Shown here piece by piece: positions 11,484 through 23,324 of a stretch of DNA of 64,000 nucleotides. Source of the DNA: Pyropia yezoensis (taxonomy: Eukaryota > Rhodophyta > Bangiophyceae > Bangiales > Bangiaceae); the NCBI GenBank assembly GCA_009829735.1, contig CM020618.1:20941346-21005345 (forward strand), read 5' to 3'. Position 1 is the stretch's first letter; every line of letters starts with the position of its first letter. The position numbers and the translations under genes were made by a program. The notes beneath the pieces were generated by a model, which searched no databases, had not been told where the DNA came from, and worked only from the letters and a program-made list of their open reading frames with translations.

Positions 11484-12470
11484 ATGTACAACGGTTACTT
11501 TACCTCAGCTGCCGTACCCCCAGGCCGCCTAGAGCTCTCCCCATACCCCCGCTCCCTCCCTCCCTCTATCAACCCAACCGCCATTGAACAGCGCGTGTCG
11601 CTATCGCGGGCACCCTCCCTCGATCAAAAACCATCCCCGCCGCCGCCACCAGGCGCACTCCCCTACCCCACAACAAAAAAGGCCGTCAACCACTGCCCCT
11701 CTCTGCCCCGAAAAATCGTAGCCATCACCGTCGCTGCAGCTGCGGTCACCATGGCCGCCTCGTCGACCACGGCGGCCGCCACCATGGGCACCCAGGCCCG
11801 CGGGGCCGCCGCCGCCCCGGGCACCGGCACACGCAGGGTGGCCACGACCTCCGCCTCGGCCGCCGGGCAGGCCGCCGCAGCAGCCGACGCCACCAGCGTC
11901 GTCGCCGTCCCCGCCGCCGCCGTCATCGCCGCCGCCCCCCCCCCCCCCCCCCCAACACGCCGTCGTCGCTGCTGCCGTCGATGCCGCCGCCGCCACTGAC
12001 GTCGCCGAGCCCTCCCCCGCCCCCCCCCCCGACACGCCGTCGTCGCTGCCGCCGTCCATTCCGCCGAAGCCGCTGACGTCGCCGCCGCCATCCCCGCCCT
12101 CCCCCCCCCAAAACTCTTCGTCGGCGACGCCACTGCCGCCGCCGCCATCGCCGTTGCCACCGCCGCCACCGCCGTCCCCCCCCTCCCCCCCCCGAACTCG
12201 CCGTCGTCGCCGCTGCCGCCGACGTTGCCACCGCCGCCGACGCCACCGCCGACGCCACCGCCGCCGCCGCCGCCGCCACCGCCGCCGCCGCCGCAGCCGC
12301 CGTCGCCGCCGTCGCTGCTGCTGCCGCCGCCGTCGTCGCCATCGTCGTCGTCGTCGTCACCGTCGTCGTCGCTGAGCCCGCCGTCGTCGATGCTGCCCGC
12401 GGCACCGGTCCGACCCCCCGTGTCGTGGCCTACCCCGCCGCGTGTAGCCCCCTCCCGCCGTCTCACTTAA
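11484..12470 (+). other. Ala/Val/Pro-rich low-complexity locus with about 75-bp degenerate repeats; coding status uncertain
   Basis: The best-looking start is the ATG at 11751 in a strong context (CACCATGG). It is followed by an Ala/Thr-rich, transit-like sequence and then repeated Ala/Val blocks (HAVVAAAV, ELAVVAAAD) separated by Pro runs. The blocks stay coherent only if the frame changes at C runs near 11935-11952, 12018-12030 and 12100-12110. The opposite strand is also open, reading as poly-Gly/Asp. It could be an expressed low-complexity protein or merely a GCC/GTC microsatellite field. Confidence 0.3.
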
Positions 12471-12597
12471 TGAGCACGCTGGCAGGGTTTCCCGAAAGGG
12501 ACCCACCACCGCTCATGTGGGGCCCATTACACCGGGCCATACCGTCAAGGCACCTGATTGGCTCCGGCCTGTGGCCCGAAGGTTCTCGGAGGAATGA

Positions 12598-12650
12598 GAA
12601 AAGAACGCTCCGTGTATCTTTTTTCTGCAACGTACCATAGCTCGTGGCCC
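12598..12650 (-). repeat. Inverted repeat, right arm
   Basis: Partner of 10391-10440 in opposite orientation. It carries the shared TGTATCTTTTTT block and an ACCATAGCTC-type block. Confidence 0.72.
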
Positions 12651-12892
12651 CAATGCCAGTCGTCGGTCGACGTGCGCCCGCGCGGACGGTGGTTGAGGGG
12701 TACTGTACGTATCCCGCCACGAGGTGTAGTCGCCACGTCGGCGTCCGTTGTCGCAGCGTCGGGCTCCCGCCCGCCCTCCCCCACCGCCAAACCTCATCGC
12801 ACAGTGACAGCTGCCCCCTCTGGTCCTCACCGTCGGGTGACGGCAGACCGCTGCCCACCCGCCGCCGCCGCCCACCAATGCAAACCCGTTCT

Positions 12893-14190
12893 CCCCTTAT
12901 CCGTCTGACACCAGTTTTTCACAAGTGGCACCAGTATTTCACAACTTCCGCTTACATAGAAAACCCACAGTGTCTACATATGAGAATCCCTTCCGAACGG
13001 CCGCAGAAGTCGGCGGCAGCCGCAAGGCAACTCGTACTAAAATATGATCCAGTGCAAGGGGGTGTACGTGAGTCGCACCGTTGGGTGCGCCAGCTCACAG
13101 GCTCTTCAACGATATAAAGAAAAAAAAAATAGGAGCACAGGTGCGCGACTGAAGCCTCACGGGCGTAAAAGAGAGCTCTCTCGCAGAGGTCAAATTGTTT
13201 CTAATTACCGCCCCAGAACGCTCATCTGGCTGACTGTTGGCCCGAACCCGACTGCTTCGCAACGCATCCGCGCGTCCCGCTCGCCCCACCTAGGTACCTG
13301 TGCCCAGCTGCCCTCTTTCTCCTCCTATCCCTGGTTTGAGCTCCTTGGCAGAGTCACCAGAAGAGCAGAACACGTCTATGGGCCTGTCCCGGCCTACCAG
13401 GACCTCTCTATTTGCTGCAGTGGGCTGACGGTGGCGCAAGCGCCTATTCCCGCTTGCCCTCACCTTCCCCACCTTCCCCCCTCAACCCCCCCGGCTGTTC
13501 TCGATAGGGTGTTGGCGGGAGCCAGCGGGCGCGCCCCACACCGCTGCACAACAACAGTCTGCCCCACGCTTTCCCCAGCACGGCCACCCTCCCTCACGGA
13601 CGCGTCGCTGTCAGCGAGGGGCGAGGGAGGTGCAATCATCAGGCTCATTGAAGTGGGAAAAGAGCATCCGTTCCCATGTTCTTTCAGTTCAAAGCGCTAC
13701 CCGTGGAGCAGGCGAGCATCTCTACCAGCCGCAAGTCCCAGCGAGCTCGGTCGCTGTTGGGGGGCGGGGGGGGCGACGCGTAACCACCCCGGAGCAAGGG
13801 GGGATGCTTTTTGAAGCTCAGGTGCTGTGATGCCGGACGTCACGATCGCGAAGGGGACGTGCCGCTTCAGCTCTTTTCGCTCTCATTGGTCGACGGACGT
13901 GAAAAGATGCTCCACGACTACAAATACAATCAAGTTTTTTCTGCTGTATCTCTGTAAGAAGTGCCCCAGATGGCTGCCCTGATATGTAAACGAGAGTTGT
14001 GAAAAACTGGTGTACCCCCCCAAACGAGGGTACATTTTTTCCTGAGCAACCAGGCATCGCCCGCAGAAACGGATAAGACGGCCGGACTCCTGACGTGCCG
14101 CCGAGTCCGCTAACATGTTTTTCGAGAAAAAAGCAGTCTGGCAACCTTCCCTCATATGCGAGTTGTGAAAGTCTGGTGTCAGACGGATAC
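12893..14190. repeat. Segment framed by copies of an ACACCAG-TTTTCACAA motif in opposite orientations
   Basis: One forward copy lies at 12900-12958 (itself containing two CACCAG-n-TTTCACAA sub-repeats followed by CTTACATA). Two reverse copies lie at 13983-14016 and 14153-14188. The outer left copy and the far right copy also share the adjacent ATCCGTCTGACACCAG block. This resembles a decayed inverted-repeat element. The open frames inside (13044-13814 + and 13818-14540 -) show no domain. Confidence 0.55.
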
Positions 14191-14409
14191 GCCGGCCTCA
14201 CCTGCGCGGATTTCCTTTCCCATCTGGGAGAGGGGACCACCCTCCCCCGCCACCACCAAACCATGCATAGAGCGCGGGATATTACTTGAAAAAAAAAAAC
14301 AGAGAGACACAAGAAGCAGAACAAAAAGAATGGCCCGAGGGAACCGCCGCAGCGTTCCCGCGCACACCCCCAACACACACGTGCCCAAATCACGACTCCC
14401 AGACGGGGA

Positions 14410-15690
14410 TCAACGTGTGGGCACGGAGGGGGGGGCGTGACCCCTGCCGCCGCTGCTCTGGGAGAGCGCGTCACCCGCCGCCGCGCCGGCGGTGGCGGCG
14501 GAAGGGGCGGCGTTCGTGGCGGAGCGGGGCACGACCACACGCACCCGCCCCGGCGCGTCGTACGTTCCGCTGGTGAGGTGCCGCGTCCGGCGGGCCCCCT
14601 CGGCTGGGTGGGGGCGGGGGGGGACCAGCGTCAACAAGAGCACGGTGCGGCGACGCCTTTCCTCCACACCCCCCCTCCTCCGTCCCCTCTCCCGGCCAGC
14701 AACGCCCACACTGTCCACAGGAGGAAACGGGTGACCCCCCCCCCTCCCCCCCCCCCTCCTGGGCCCTTCCCCCAACAGTATCAATTCCACGGCGGCACCG
14801 GTTACCGCCGGGGATCCCACTGGGTGGAAAACGCCGTTTCGGGGGGGTGCGGCGGCGGCAGGCACGGAAGTGGCTGGCCGGGGGGGGAGAGGGGGTGGGG
14901 CCCACAGGCGGCTCGCGGCGGCTCCCGCCCCCCAGCGCTCGAGACGTCGGACGCGCCCCCCCCCCCTCCTCGGACAAGCGAGCGCGCGGGCTGCCAGAGC
15001 GGGCAAGGGTGTGCGGGTGCCAGGCAGTGGTGGCCACGGACGCGCGCGGCCGTGCGGCGGCCGACCGCGACCGCGTGCTGCCTGAGTGTGGGCCAGAGGT
15101 GGAACCAGGGGGGGGGACACCGACAGGAGTGCAGGGAAGGTGGAAGAGTGGAAAGAGGTGCCACGGGGAAGGGGGGGGGGGGAGAGGAGGGGGGGGGGGG
15201 CGACCAGCCGCGGACGCGCGCCCCACGGCGGCGACGGCACGCCCCCCACGAGCCCGCTCCCACCACTCCTACCCCCACCACCACCCCGCTCACCCGGTGG
15301 CGACCGCGGCACGGCGCGGCCGCGGTGCGCGGCGCCGCCGCCGGCGGGAGGCCCGACGCACCCACCCACGCGGGTAGGTACAGCGGCCGCGGCCTACGGC
15401 GCGGCTTGTCCTGCGGAGACTCGTCCCCCCCCCCCCCCCCCCCCCCTCCCTGACCCCGCCCGCGCGCTCACGCCCGCGCCCCCCCTTCCGCTGCTCCCGC
15501 GCTCGCCCCGCCACCACCGCGGCGGTGGGGCGCCACGTCGCCGCGCGGCGTGGACGGCGGCGGACCCGGCGGTCCGGCCGGTACGTACGTCGGGGGAGCC
15601 GACCGCGTGGCGGCGTCGGGCCCACGGTAGCCCCTGGGGAGCGCCCGCCCCCGCCGCGTCAACGTCGTCAGCGTGACGGTTCACCCACCC
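14410..15690 (-). other. Low-complexity region, possible minus-strand coding sequence
   Basis: All frames are largely open. The minus-strand frame ending at 14410 is the most protein-like. It contains GVFHPVGSPAVTGAAVELI near 14830-14770 and, after a good polypyrimidine-CAG acceptor near 14600, RTRHLTSGTYDAPGRVRVV followed by an Ala/Ser-rich tail and a stop. No family was recognised, and the G/C homopolymers make any model unreliable. Confidence 0.25.
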
Positions 15691-15893
15691 CCCCCCGCCC
15701 CTCCTCCCGCACCCCACATACCCCCCCGACCACCGCACCGCCCCTTTATCCACCACCAACACACTCATCCGCCCGTCCGGCGCCTCTCTCTTCCCCCCCC
15801 CCCCCCCCCGTTCCCCCCGTGCCCCCTTCCTCTACCCCTCCCCTCCCCTCCCCTCCCCCCACCCATCATCCACCGCCACCGGCTGCCGGCAGC

Positions 15894-15977
15894 ATGCAGC
15901 TGCTGCGGCGGGTGGCGAGCCGCCCCCCCACTGTCACGGGCGGCAGCGGCGGCGGCGGTGGCGGCGGCGGCGGCGGG

Positions 15978-16022
<45 letters not shown>

Positions 16023-16364
16023 ACCACCCCCGGCGGCGGCGGCGGCCGGGCGGGCCGCTTTGGCGCCCGCATTGGTGGGGTGGCGGGGTCGACCAAGTCC
16101 ACCCCCGTCACCCTCAGCGGCCTGCGGCGGCAGCAGGCGGCGGCGGCGGCGGCCGCCGCCGCCGCAGCAGCAGCAGCGGCGGCGGCGCCGGTGGCACCAC
16201 CATCGGCCGCAGCAGCTGCAGCAGCCGCAGGGGCGGCCGACACGGTGGGCGGCGGCGGCCCCAGGGGGGGCCCCCCTCCGCTGGCCTCGGACGACGGCAG
16301 CGGCGGCAAGGCCGCCCCGCCCACCGCCAATGGCCACGGCAGCGACGGTGGTGGCGGCGGTGGG

Positions 16365-16396
<32 letters not shown>

Positions 16397-16791
16397 CGGG
16401 TCCACCGCCACCAGCACCACGCCCACCGGCCGGCGGCGCGGCGACAGTGGGGGCGGCGGCGGCGGCGGCGGACGGCGGCGGCTACCGGCGGCGGGGGACG
16501 GCGGCAGCAACGGGTGGCCCCCCCCCCCCCAGGGCGGCTCGGCCGACGCTGCCGCCGACGCGGCAGCGTCCGCGGCGGCGGCGGCGGCCGACGGCCGCGG
16601 GTGGGGGCAGCCGCCGCCGCCGCCGCCGCCGCGGCGGGGCCGCGCGAGCCTCTCGGCCGCGCCGCCGGCGGCGCGCGCCGCCGTCGCCGGCCGCGGCGGC
16701 GGGTCGGCGACGGCGGCGGCGGCGCCGCTCCCGCGGCGGAGCGCGTCCACGCCCGCGCGTGGGAGCCGCGGGGCGGCCGCTGCTGGCGGTG

Positions 16792-16845
<54 letters not shown>

Positions 16846-18552
16846 GGGGCGGTGCCGGTGGGGGTGGCGGTGGGAGGGGGGGTGTCGCCCGGGGCGGCGC
16901 CGTCGTGGCCGCCGCCGCCGCCGCGGCGGCCGCCTCCCTCGCCGGCCGCCGGGAGGAGGAGGCGGCCGCCGCCGCCGCCGCCGCGGCGGCGGCGGCGGCG
17001 GCGGCGGGCGGGGGCGCCCCCCCCGGGGCGGCGGCGGCCGCCGCGGCGGCGGCCGCGCGGGCGGCGGCGGCGGCGCACCGGGCGCACGCGGCGGCGCTGT
17101 CGCGGGATGGCAAGATGCGGCGGGCGGAGCGGCACCTCCGCGAGGCGCTGCGGCTGCTGGGCGCGGCGCCGGGCGGCGGCGGGCTGGGGGTGGGGGTGGT
17201 GGTGGGGGGGGGGGGGGGGCGGGGGGGGATGCCGGCGGCGGCGGTGGGGGTGGCGGCGGTGGCGGCCCGGGGGGGCGCGGCAAGGGCGGCGGCGGGTGGG
17301 GGGCGCACGACGCGACCGCCGCGGACGCCGCGGCGGCCGGCGGCGGTGGTGGGGGCGGCGACGGCGGCGGCGGTGGGGGTGGGGGGGGTGGTGCGGCCGC
17401 GGGGGTGGTGGCGGCCAAGGGGGGGGGGCCGCCCCCGCCGGGCGGCGGCGGCGTGCCGGGCCGGTCGGCGGCCATGGCGGTGGCGACGGGGGAGACGCTG
17501 CTGGACCTGGGGGTGGTGCTCGACTGCCAGCGGCGGCTGGCCGAGGCGGCCGCCGCGTACGGCGACGCGATCCGCGCGTTTGAGGGCACGGGTGGTGGGG
17601 GGGGGGAGGGGGGGGGGGGGGGGAGGGGGTGTGGGGGGTGGGGGGGGGGGGACGCCCGTGTCGCGGCTGCGAGGCGCAACCTAGAGGTACGGACGCGGAC
17701 GAGGCGGGACCGTGGGGGGGGGGATGCGGTGGGAGGGTGGCGGCGGGATGCGGTGTGGGGGGAGGGAGGGAGAGGAGCACTGTGGGGAGGGAGAGAGGGG
17801 GGGGGGGGGGGGGAGCAGCGGTGCCACGCCGCCGTCGCCGCCATCGCCGTTATCGTCGGCGCCCGCGGGCGGGGATAGCGGCTGGTGGGGAGGGGGGAGG
17901 GGTGGGGGAAGAGCCGCCGCCGCCGCCGCCGCCGCCGCCACCGCCGCCGCCGTCGGCGGGCGGCGCCGGGTGACCCGCCAGACCAGCGAGCACCCCCCAA
18001 CGCTGCCGCGACAGCCCACTGACCACCGAGCTCCCTGACGTTGCGTGTCTCTCTCCTTTGTTGGGTGCGCCCGCCCGCCGTCCCGTCGCGCTGTGGACTG
18101 CCCTCCCCCCTTCCCCCCCCCCCCTCCCCGTGGGCGGCACCCCCACAGCTCAACCGCCAAAAGCAGACCATCACGGCGCACATCCACGGCGCCGACGCGC
18201 CCGGCCGGTGGCGCCACGTCCGGGACGCGGCGTCGGCGCGCGTCGCGTCGGGCCTCGCGTCGTGCACATCCCTGCCCGTTGCCCGCCGCGGGGCGGCGGC
18301 GGCTGGCGGCGGCGGCGGCGGCGGCGGGGGGGCGGGGGGGGGGGGCACGGCCGCCGCGGCCGCGCCGGCCTCGGCGGCGGCGGCGGTGGCGGTGGTGGCC
18401 GGGGGGGGTCCTCGTCGTCGGCGGCGGCCAAGGCGGCCTCCGCCGCGGCCGGTGGTGGTGGCCGTGGCCGTGGGGGGGGGGGGGGGGGACGTCCGCGGCG
18501 GCCGCGGCGGTGGCGGCGGCGGCGGCGGCAGCGGCAGCGGCGGCCGAGGCAG

Positions 18553-18584
<32 letters not shown>

Positions 18585-18908
18585 GCGGTGGCCGCGGCGA
18601 CGGGCCGGGGGGGTGGTGATGGCGGCGGCGGCGGCGGTGGTGACGGGGGTGGTGGCGGTGGGGGGGGGGGGAGCACCGCTCGGCGGGCCCCGACGGCCTG
18701 TCAGTGCCGGCCGTGGCGGCCGCCGCCGCCGACGCCGCCCCGCGGCCGTGGCGGCGGCTCACCGACGGCCGCCCCGACGCGGGGGGGGGGGGCGACGTGG
18801 CGGTGGCGGCGGCTGACCACGACGGCCGCGACGGCCGCAACGGCCGCGACGGCCGCGACGGCGCCGGCGGGCCGGCCGACGGGCGTGGCCACCGCCGCAG
18901 CAGCAGCA

Positions 18909-18944
<36 letters not shown>

Positions 18945-20673
18945 GAGGGGGGGGGGGGCGCCGCAGCGACAGTGGCGGACGGCGGAGCGACAGTGGCGGG
19001 CGGCGGAGCGACAGTGGCGGGCGGCGGAGCGACAGTGGCGGGCGGCGGAGGGATAGTGGCGGACGGCGGAGCGATAGTGGCGGACGGCGGAGCGATAGTG
19101 GCGGACGGCGGAGCGATAGTGGCGGACGGCGGAGCGATAGTGGCGGGCGGCGGAGCGATAGTGGCGGGTGGCGGCAGGGTGGTGGCGGCGGCGGCCGCCC
19201 CGGCGCGGACGGGAACAACTGCCGCGCGGGTGGGGGCGGCGCGCCCGCCGCTGCCGCCGCTGCCGCTGCCGCTGTCGAGTGGGGCGCTGCCGCGCCGTCG
19301 GCGGCGCCCGCCGACGGCACGGCCGCGGGGGCAGGGCCGGCGGGGGCAGACGGCGGCGCCGTCACCCCCCCCGCCGCGGCCTCCCCGCCACGGCGGTCGG
19401 CGGCGTCCCCCCCGGCCGGGGGGCGGCGGCGGCCGCGGCCGCCGCTGCCGCCGCGAGCGCCGGCAGCGGCAGCAGCCCGGCCGGGGGGGCCCCGCCGGGC
19501 CGCGGGGGCGGCCGCTTTGCGCCCCCGCGGGCGGCCGCGCGGGCAGTGGCCGCCGCCGCCCCCGCCGCCGCGGGGCGGCCGCGCACGCCGCCGCCGCCGC
19601 TGACGGCGGCGCCGTCGGGGGGGGTGGGGTGGCGGCGGGACAGGCGCCCCCGCCGGCGGCGGCGGCGGCACGGACACCCCCCCCCACCCCCCACCCCCCC
19701 CCCCCCCCACCGCCGCCGCCGCCGCCGCCGCCGCCCCCCCCCTCGTCGACGGAGACGGCGGGGGCGCCCCCCCCCTCGCCGCCGCCCCCATCGGGCGCCG
19801 CCCGCTGGTGGCTGCACCCCCACCCGCCGCGGGCGCCGCGGACCACCTCTGCGGGCGGCGGGCCCCGCGGCGGTGGGGGTGGGGGTGGGGGTGGCGGAGG
19901 CGGAGGCGGTGGGGGCGCGGGGGGGGCGCCGGCCGTGGCGGGGGCGGGGGGGGGGGTGGGGGGGGGGGCGGTCCGTGTTCAACCGCCTCTTGACGCGCCG
20001 GTCCACGGGCAGCCGCCACGGCCGGGCGGCGGCGGCGGCGGCGGCGGCGGCGGCAGAGGGGGGTGCGGCGGCTGGCGCAGACGCGGCAGCCGCGGCGGCG
20101 GCGGCCGCCGCCGCGGCGGCGACAGCGGCCGCCGCGGCGGCGGCGGCCGACGGCGGGCCGGCGCCGCCCAGAAAGGGCACGCCCGCCGGCGCGGGCGCCG
20201 CGGCGGTAGCGGCCGCGATTGTGGCGGCGGTCACCAAGGGGGCCGCCGCCACCGCCGCCGGTGGGGCGGCCGCCGCCGCCGAGCACGCCACCGACGCGTC
20301 GTCTGCCGCCGCCGCTGCGGGGCAGACCAAGGACGGGGCGGTCGGCGGCGGTGGCGGCGGCGGTGGCAGCGCCCCGGGCGGCACCACGTCAGTCGCAGCG
20401 GCGGCGGGGACGGCGGCAGTGACGGCGGCGGGGGCGACCGGGGCGGGACCACCGGCACGCGCCGCCCCCGCCCCGGGCCCCCTCCCGCGGCCAACGGCGG
20501 CGGCAACGACCAACATCCCGCCCACGGGGCGGCCCCACCGCGCATCGTCGCGTGGCCGCCGGCCGACGCTGTTTGCACGCCTGTTTGGCTCCCGGGGGGT
20601 CACCGCCACGGCCGCCGCCGCCGCCGCCGCTGCGGCGGCGGCGGCGCCTCCGCGCCCGGTACCCGTGCCGTCA

Positions 20674-20713
<40 letters not shown>

Positions 20714-20808
20714 GGGAGGGGTCGACAGCGCCCCCGCCGCGGCCGTCGCCGCCGCCGCCCGGGTCGACGCCCGGGTCGGCGTCGGCTGGTGCGGCGGTGG
20801 GCAGCGGC

Positions 20809-20852
<44 letters not shown>

Positions 20853-23324
20853 GGTGGCGGTGTGGCGGCGTGTCGGCAGCGTGGGCGGCGGCGCCATGCG
20901 CCGCCGGCTGCTCACATCGTCAGCGTCGGCCTGCTCGGCGGTGCTCCGCCGGTCGAGTGGCGGGGGCGCCGGCGAGGCCACCGGCGCCGCCGGCGACCCC
21001 GCCACGCCGGCCTCCCCCCACAAGGGCGGTGGCGACGGCAGCGACGTCGCAGGGGGGGGGGGGCGGGGAAGCGCCGCCCAACGGCCAAGGCGCGGCCGTC
21101 GGCGGCGGGGCGGGGCGTGCCGCGGCGGCACTACTCGGAGCTGCTCGCGCCGCCCCCTCTGGCGGTGGACGAGGAAGGGGTGCCGCCGCCGCCGGGGGGG
21201 GGGGCGGCCGGGGGGGCGGCGGCGGCGCTCCCGCCGCTGCCGCCGCCGCCAGACACGATGCCGCCGCTGCTGCCGCCAGTGGAAGAGGTCAGCCGCGGCG
21301 GTGGGGGCGGCGGCGGCCAGGAAAGCGGCAACGTCAGCGGCCCAGGTGTCGTCGACGACCAGGAAGGCGGCGGCGGCGGGTCCGTCGTGCCGCCCAAGGA
21401 CGCGACGGCGACAGCCGCTGACGTGCGGCACGACGGTGCGCCTCCCCCGCTGCGGCGGCGGCTGTCACGGCGGTCGTCGGGGGCGGCCGCCCCCGACGGC
21501 CGGCGTCGGCGGTCCACCCGCGCAGAGGGCGACGATGGCGGCGGCGGCGGGCGGCCCGCCGGCGGACGAGCGGGCGCTGCCGACGGGGGCGGCGGCGGCC
21601 GCCACCGGCGGTCGACAGAGGGCGCCGCGTCCGCATCCGACGGCGGCGGCGGCGGTCGGCACCGGCGGTCCACCGAGGGTTCTGCCACCGCGGACGGAGC
21701 TGATGGAAGTGGTGGCGGCCGTCACCGGCGGCCAACCGACGCGTCGGTCGACGGCGTCGGCGGCGGTGCCGGCGGCAGCGGCGGTGCCGGCGGTGGTGGA
21801 GGTGGGCGCCACCGGCGGACCACCGACGTATCGTTTGAGGCGCCCGACGGGAGTGGCCGCCACCGCCGGTCCACCGACGTGTCCTCTGACGCGCTCGACG
21901 GGGGCGGCCGCCACCGTCGGTCCACAGACGTGTCGTTTGAGGCGCCCGATGGCCGCCATCGCCGGTCCACCGACGTGTCGTCGGACGCGGCCGATGGGGG
22001 TGGTGGCGGCGGCGGTCGCCACCGGCGGTCCACCGACGTGTCGTCGGACGCCACCGACGCGGGGGGCAGCCGCCACCGGCGGACGACGACCGACGGCGCC
22101 ACCGACGGCGCCGCCGTCGCTGCCACCGCCCCCGACCGCCACCGGCGGCACCCGCAACGGGTGGCCGACGCGCTCGCCACGGCGGGCAGGCGCCGTGGGC
22201 GCACCCCCGACGGGCGGGCGGCCGACGCGGTGGGGCGTGGCGCCCACGGCCGGCGGTCGACGGCCGGGAGTGACGGCGACGGCGGCGGCGGGGGCCGCCA
22301 CCGGCGGTCCACCGACGTGGGCGCCGGCGCGCCCAGTGGCCATCGGCGCGGCGGCCGCGACGTCCCTGCGGCGGGCCGCGGCGGCGACGGCGGCCACCGC
22401 GGTCACGCCGACGGCCGGCGGGGGGGGGCGGGGGACGGCGGCGGCCGCCACAGCCGCCGCTCGCGGTCCGTGTCGGCCGTGCGGATGGCGTCCGACGGTG
22501 ACGCCGGGGAGGACGACCGCCGCCGCCGCCGCCGCTCCGCCGCCTCTGCTGCCGCCGCCGCCTCTGCCGCCGCCGTCGCTGCTGCCGTCACCGCCAACAA
22601 CGGCGACGACGACGACAACAAGGACGACGACGACAAGGGCGGCGACGACCGTGACGCAACGGTCGGCACGTATGGTGGCAGCGTCATTGGGGGCGGCGGC
22701 GGGGGCGGCAGCAGCGACAGCGGCAGCGGCAACGGCAGCGGCGGTGACTGTGGCGACGTCAGCGCCACGGCCGCCGTCACCGCCCTGGCCATGGCTATTC
22801 GTGCCACGGCCGACGCTGCCGCCAGCGACGATGACCAGCAGGGCCGGGCGTCCCCAGCGCCATCACCCCCCCCCCCACGGCGGCACGGGCGACCCGACGG
22901 CCACCGGCGTCGGCGGCCGCCGCCGGCCGACACGGCCGACGGGCCGCGAGCCCCCCCCCCCCCCCAGCCCCCCCTGCCCCCCCCCGCCCCCCCACCGCTG
23001 TTGCTCCTGTCCCCGCCGGCGGGGGACGGTGACCGGTCGGCGGCGGCGACGGCCGCCACGGCCAACGACGACGGCGACGACGGTCACCGGCAGCAGCAGC
23101 AGCCGCACCACCGCCGCCGGGTGCGGCAGCGGCGGCGGCAGCGCAGCGGCGCGTCGGCCATCTCGCCTGTGGCCTCGTCGGTCGACGGGGGCAGGGCGGG
23201 GGCGGCTGCCGACGGCGGCGGCGGTGGGGGTGGGGGCGGCGGCGGTGGTGGCGGAGGGGGCGGCGGTGGGGGTGGTAGCCGTCGCCACCGCCGGTCCGAC
23301 GCGTCAAGTCACCGGCGGTCGTAG
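15894..23324 (+). CDS. Giant low-complexity protein: two TPR motifs plus RRSDSGG and RHRRSTDVS repeat domains
   Basis: Function unknown. The ATG at 15894 opens a Gly/Ala-homopolymer N-terminus. Two good tetratricopeptide motifs follow: one near 17070-17160 (AAALSRDGKMRRAERHLREA) and one near 17490-17580 (LLDLGVVLDCQRRLAEAAAA), matching TPR positions 8, 11, 20, 24 and 27. The frame offset between them falls in a 16-G run at 17204-17219. Exon 1 ends at 17686 (GAG/GTACGG) and exon 2 starts at 18149 after CCCACAG, in phase, continuing the helix. Exon 2 is Gly/Ala-rich with ten RRSDSGG heptads (about 18958-19167), segments such as SVFNRLLTRRSTGS and TLFARLFGSRG, and about 13 RHRRSTDVS-type units (21590-22320). 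An acidic patch and a final HRRS stop end it at 23324. The coherent frame changes several times, always at C/G runs. If it is one gene, it encodes about 2,300 residues. It could instead be several genes. The Arg-Arg-x-Ser/Thr repeats suggest serial phosphorylation or SR-like binding (inference). Confidence 0.55.
18958..19167 (+). repeat. 21-bp minisatellite encoding RRSDSGG, ten units
   Basis: Unit CGGCGGAGCGACAGTGGCGG plus one base, repeated ten times with few substitutions (GACAGT alternates with GATAGT; one unit has GGGATAGT). It is in frame in the second exon of the giant TPR gene, so each unit adds one seven-residue block with an RRSD motif. Confidence 0.95.
21590..22320 (+). repeat. Degenerate coding repeat RHRRSTDVS
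   Basis: About 13 units around the core CGCCACCGGCGGTCCACCGA (RHRRSTD), spaced about 45-75 bp apart, usually followed by ValSerSer/Phe-Asp/Glu-Ala and AspGly. Spacing varies and third positions differ, so this is an older, selected protein repeat rather than a fresh minisatellite. Confidence 0.88.

Noticed and set aside
18958-19167. CRISPR-like array
   Set aside because: Units are contiguous 21-bp repeats without spacers, in frame in a protein; this is a minisatellite.
16114-20286. 1,390-codon minus-strand open frame
   Set aside because: It is antisense to the TPR gene and consists of Arg/Pro/Ala runs created by GC repeats. The sense strand carries TPR motifs and in-phase splice sites.
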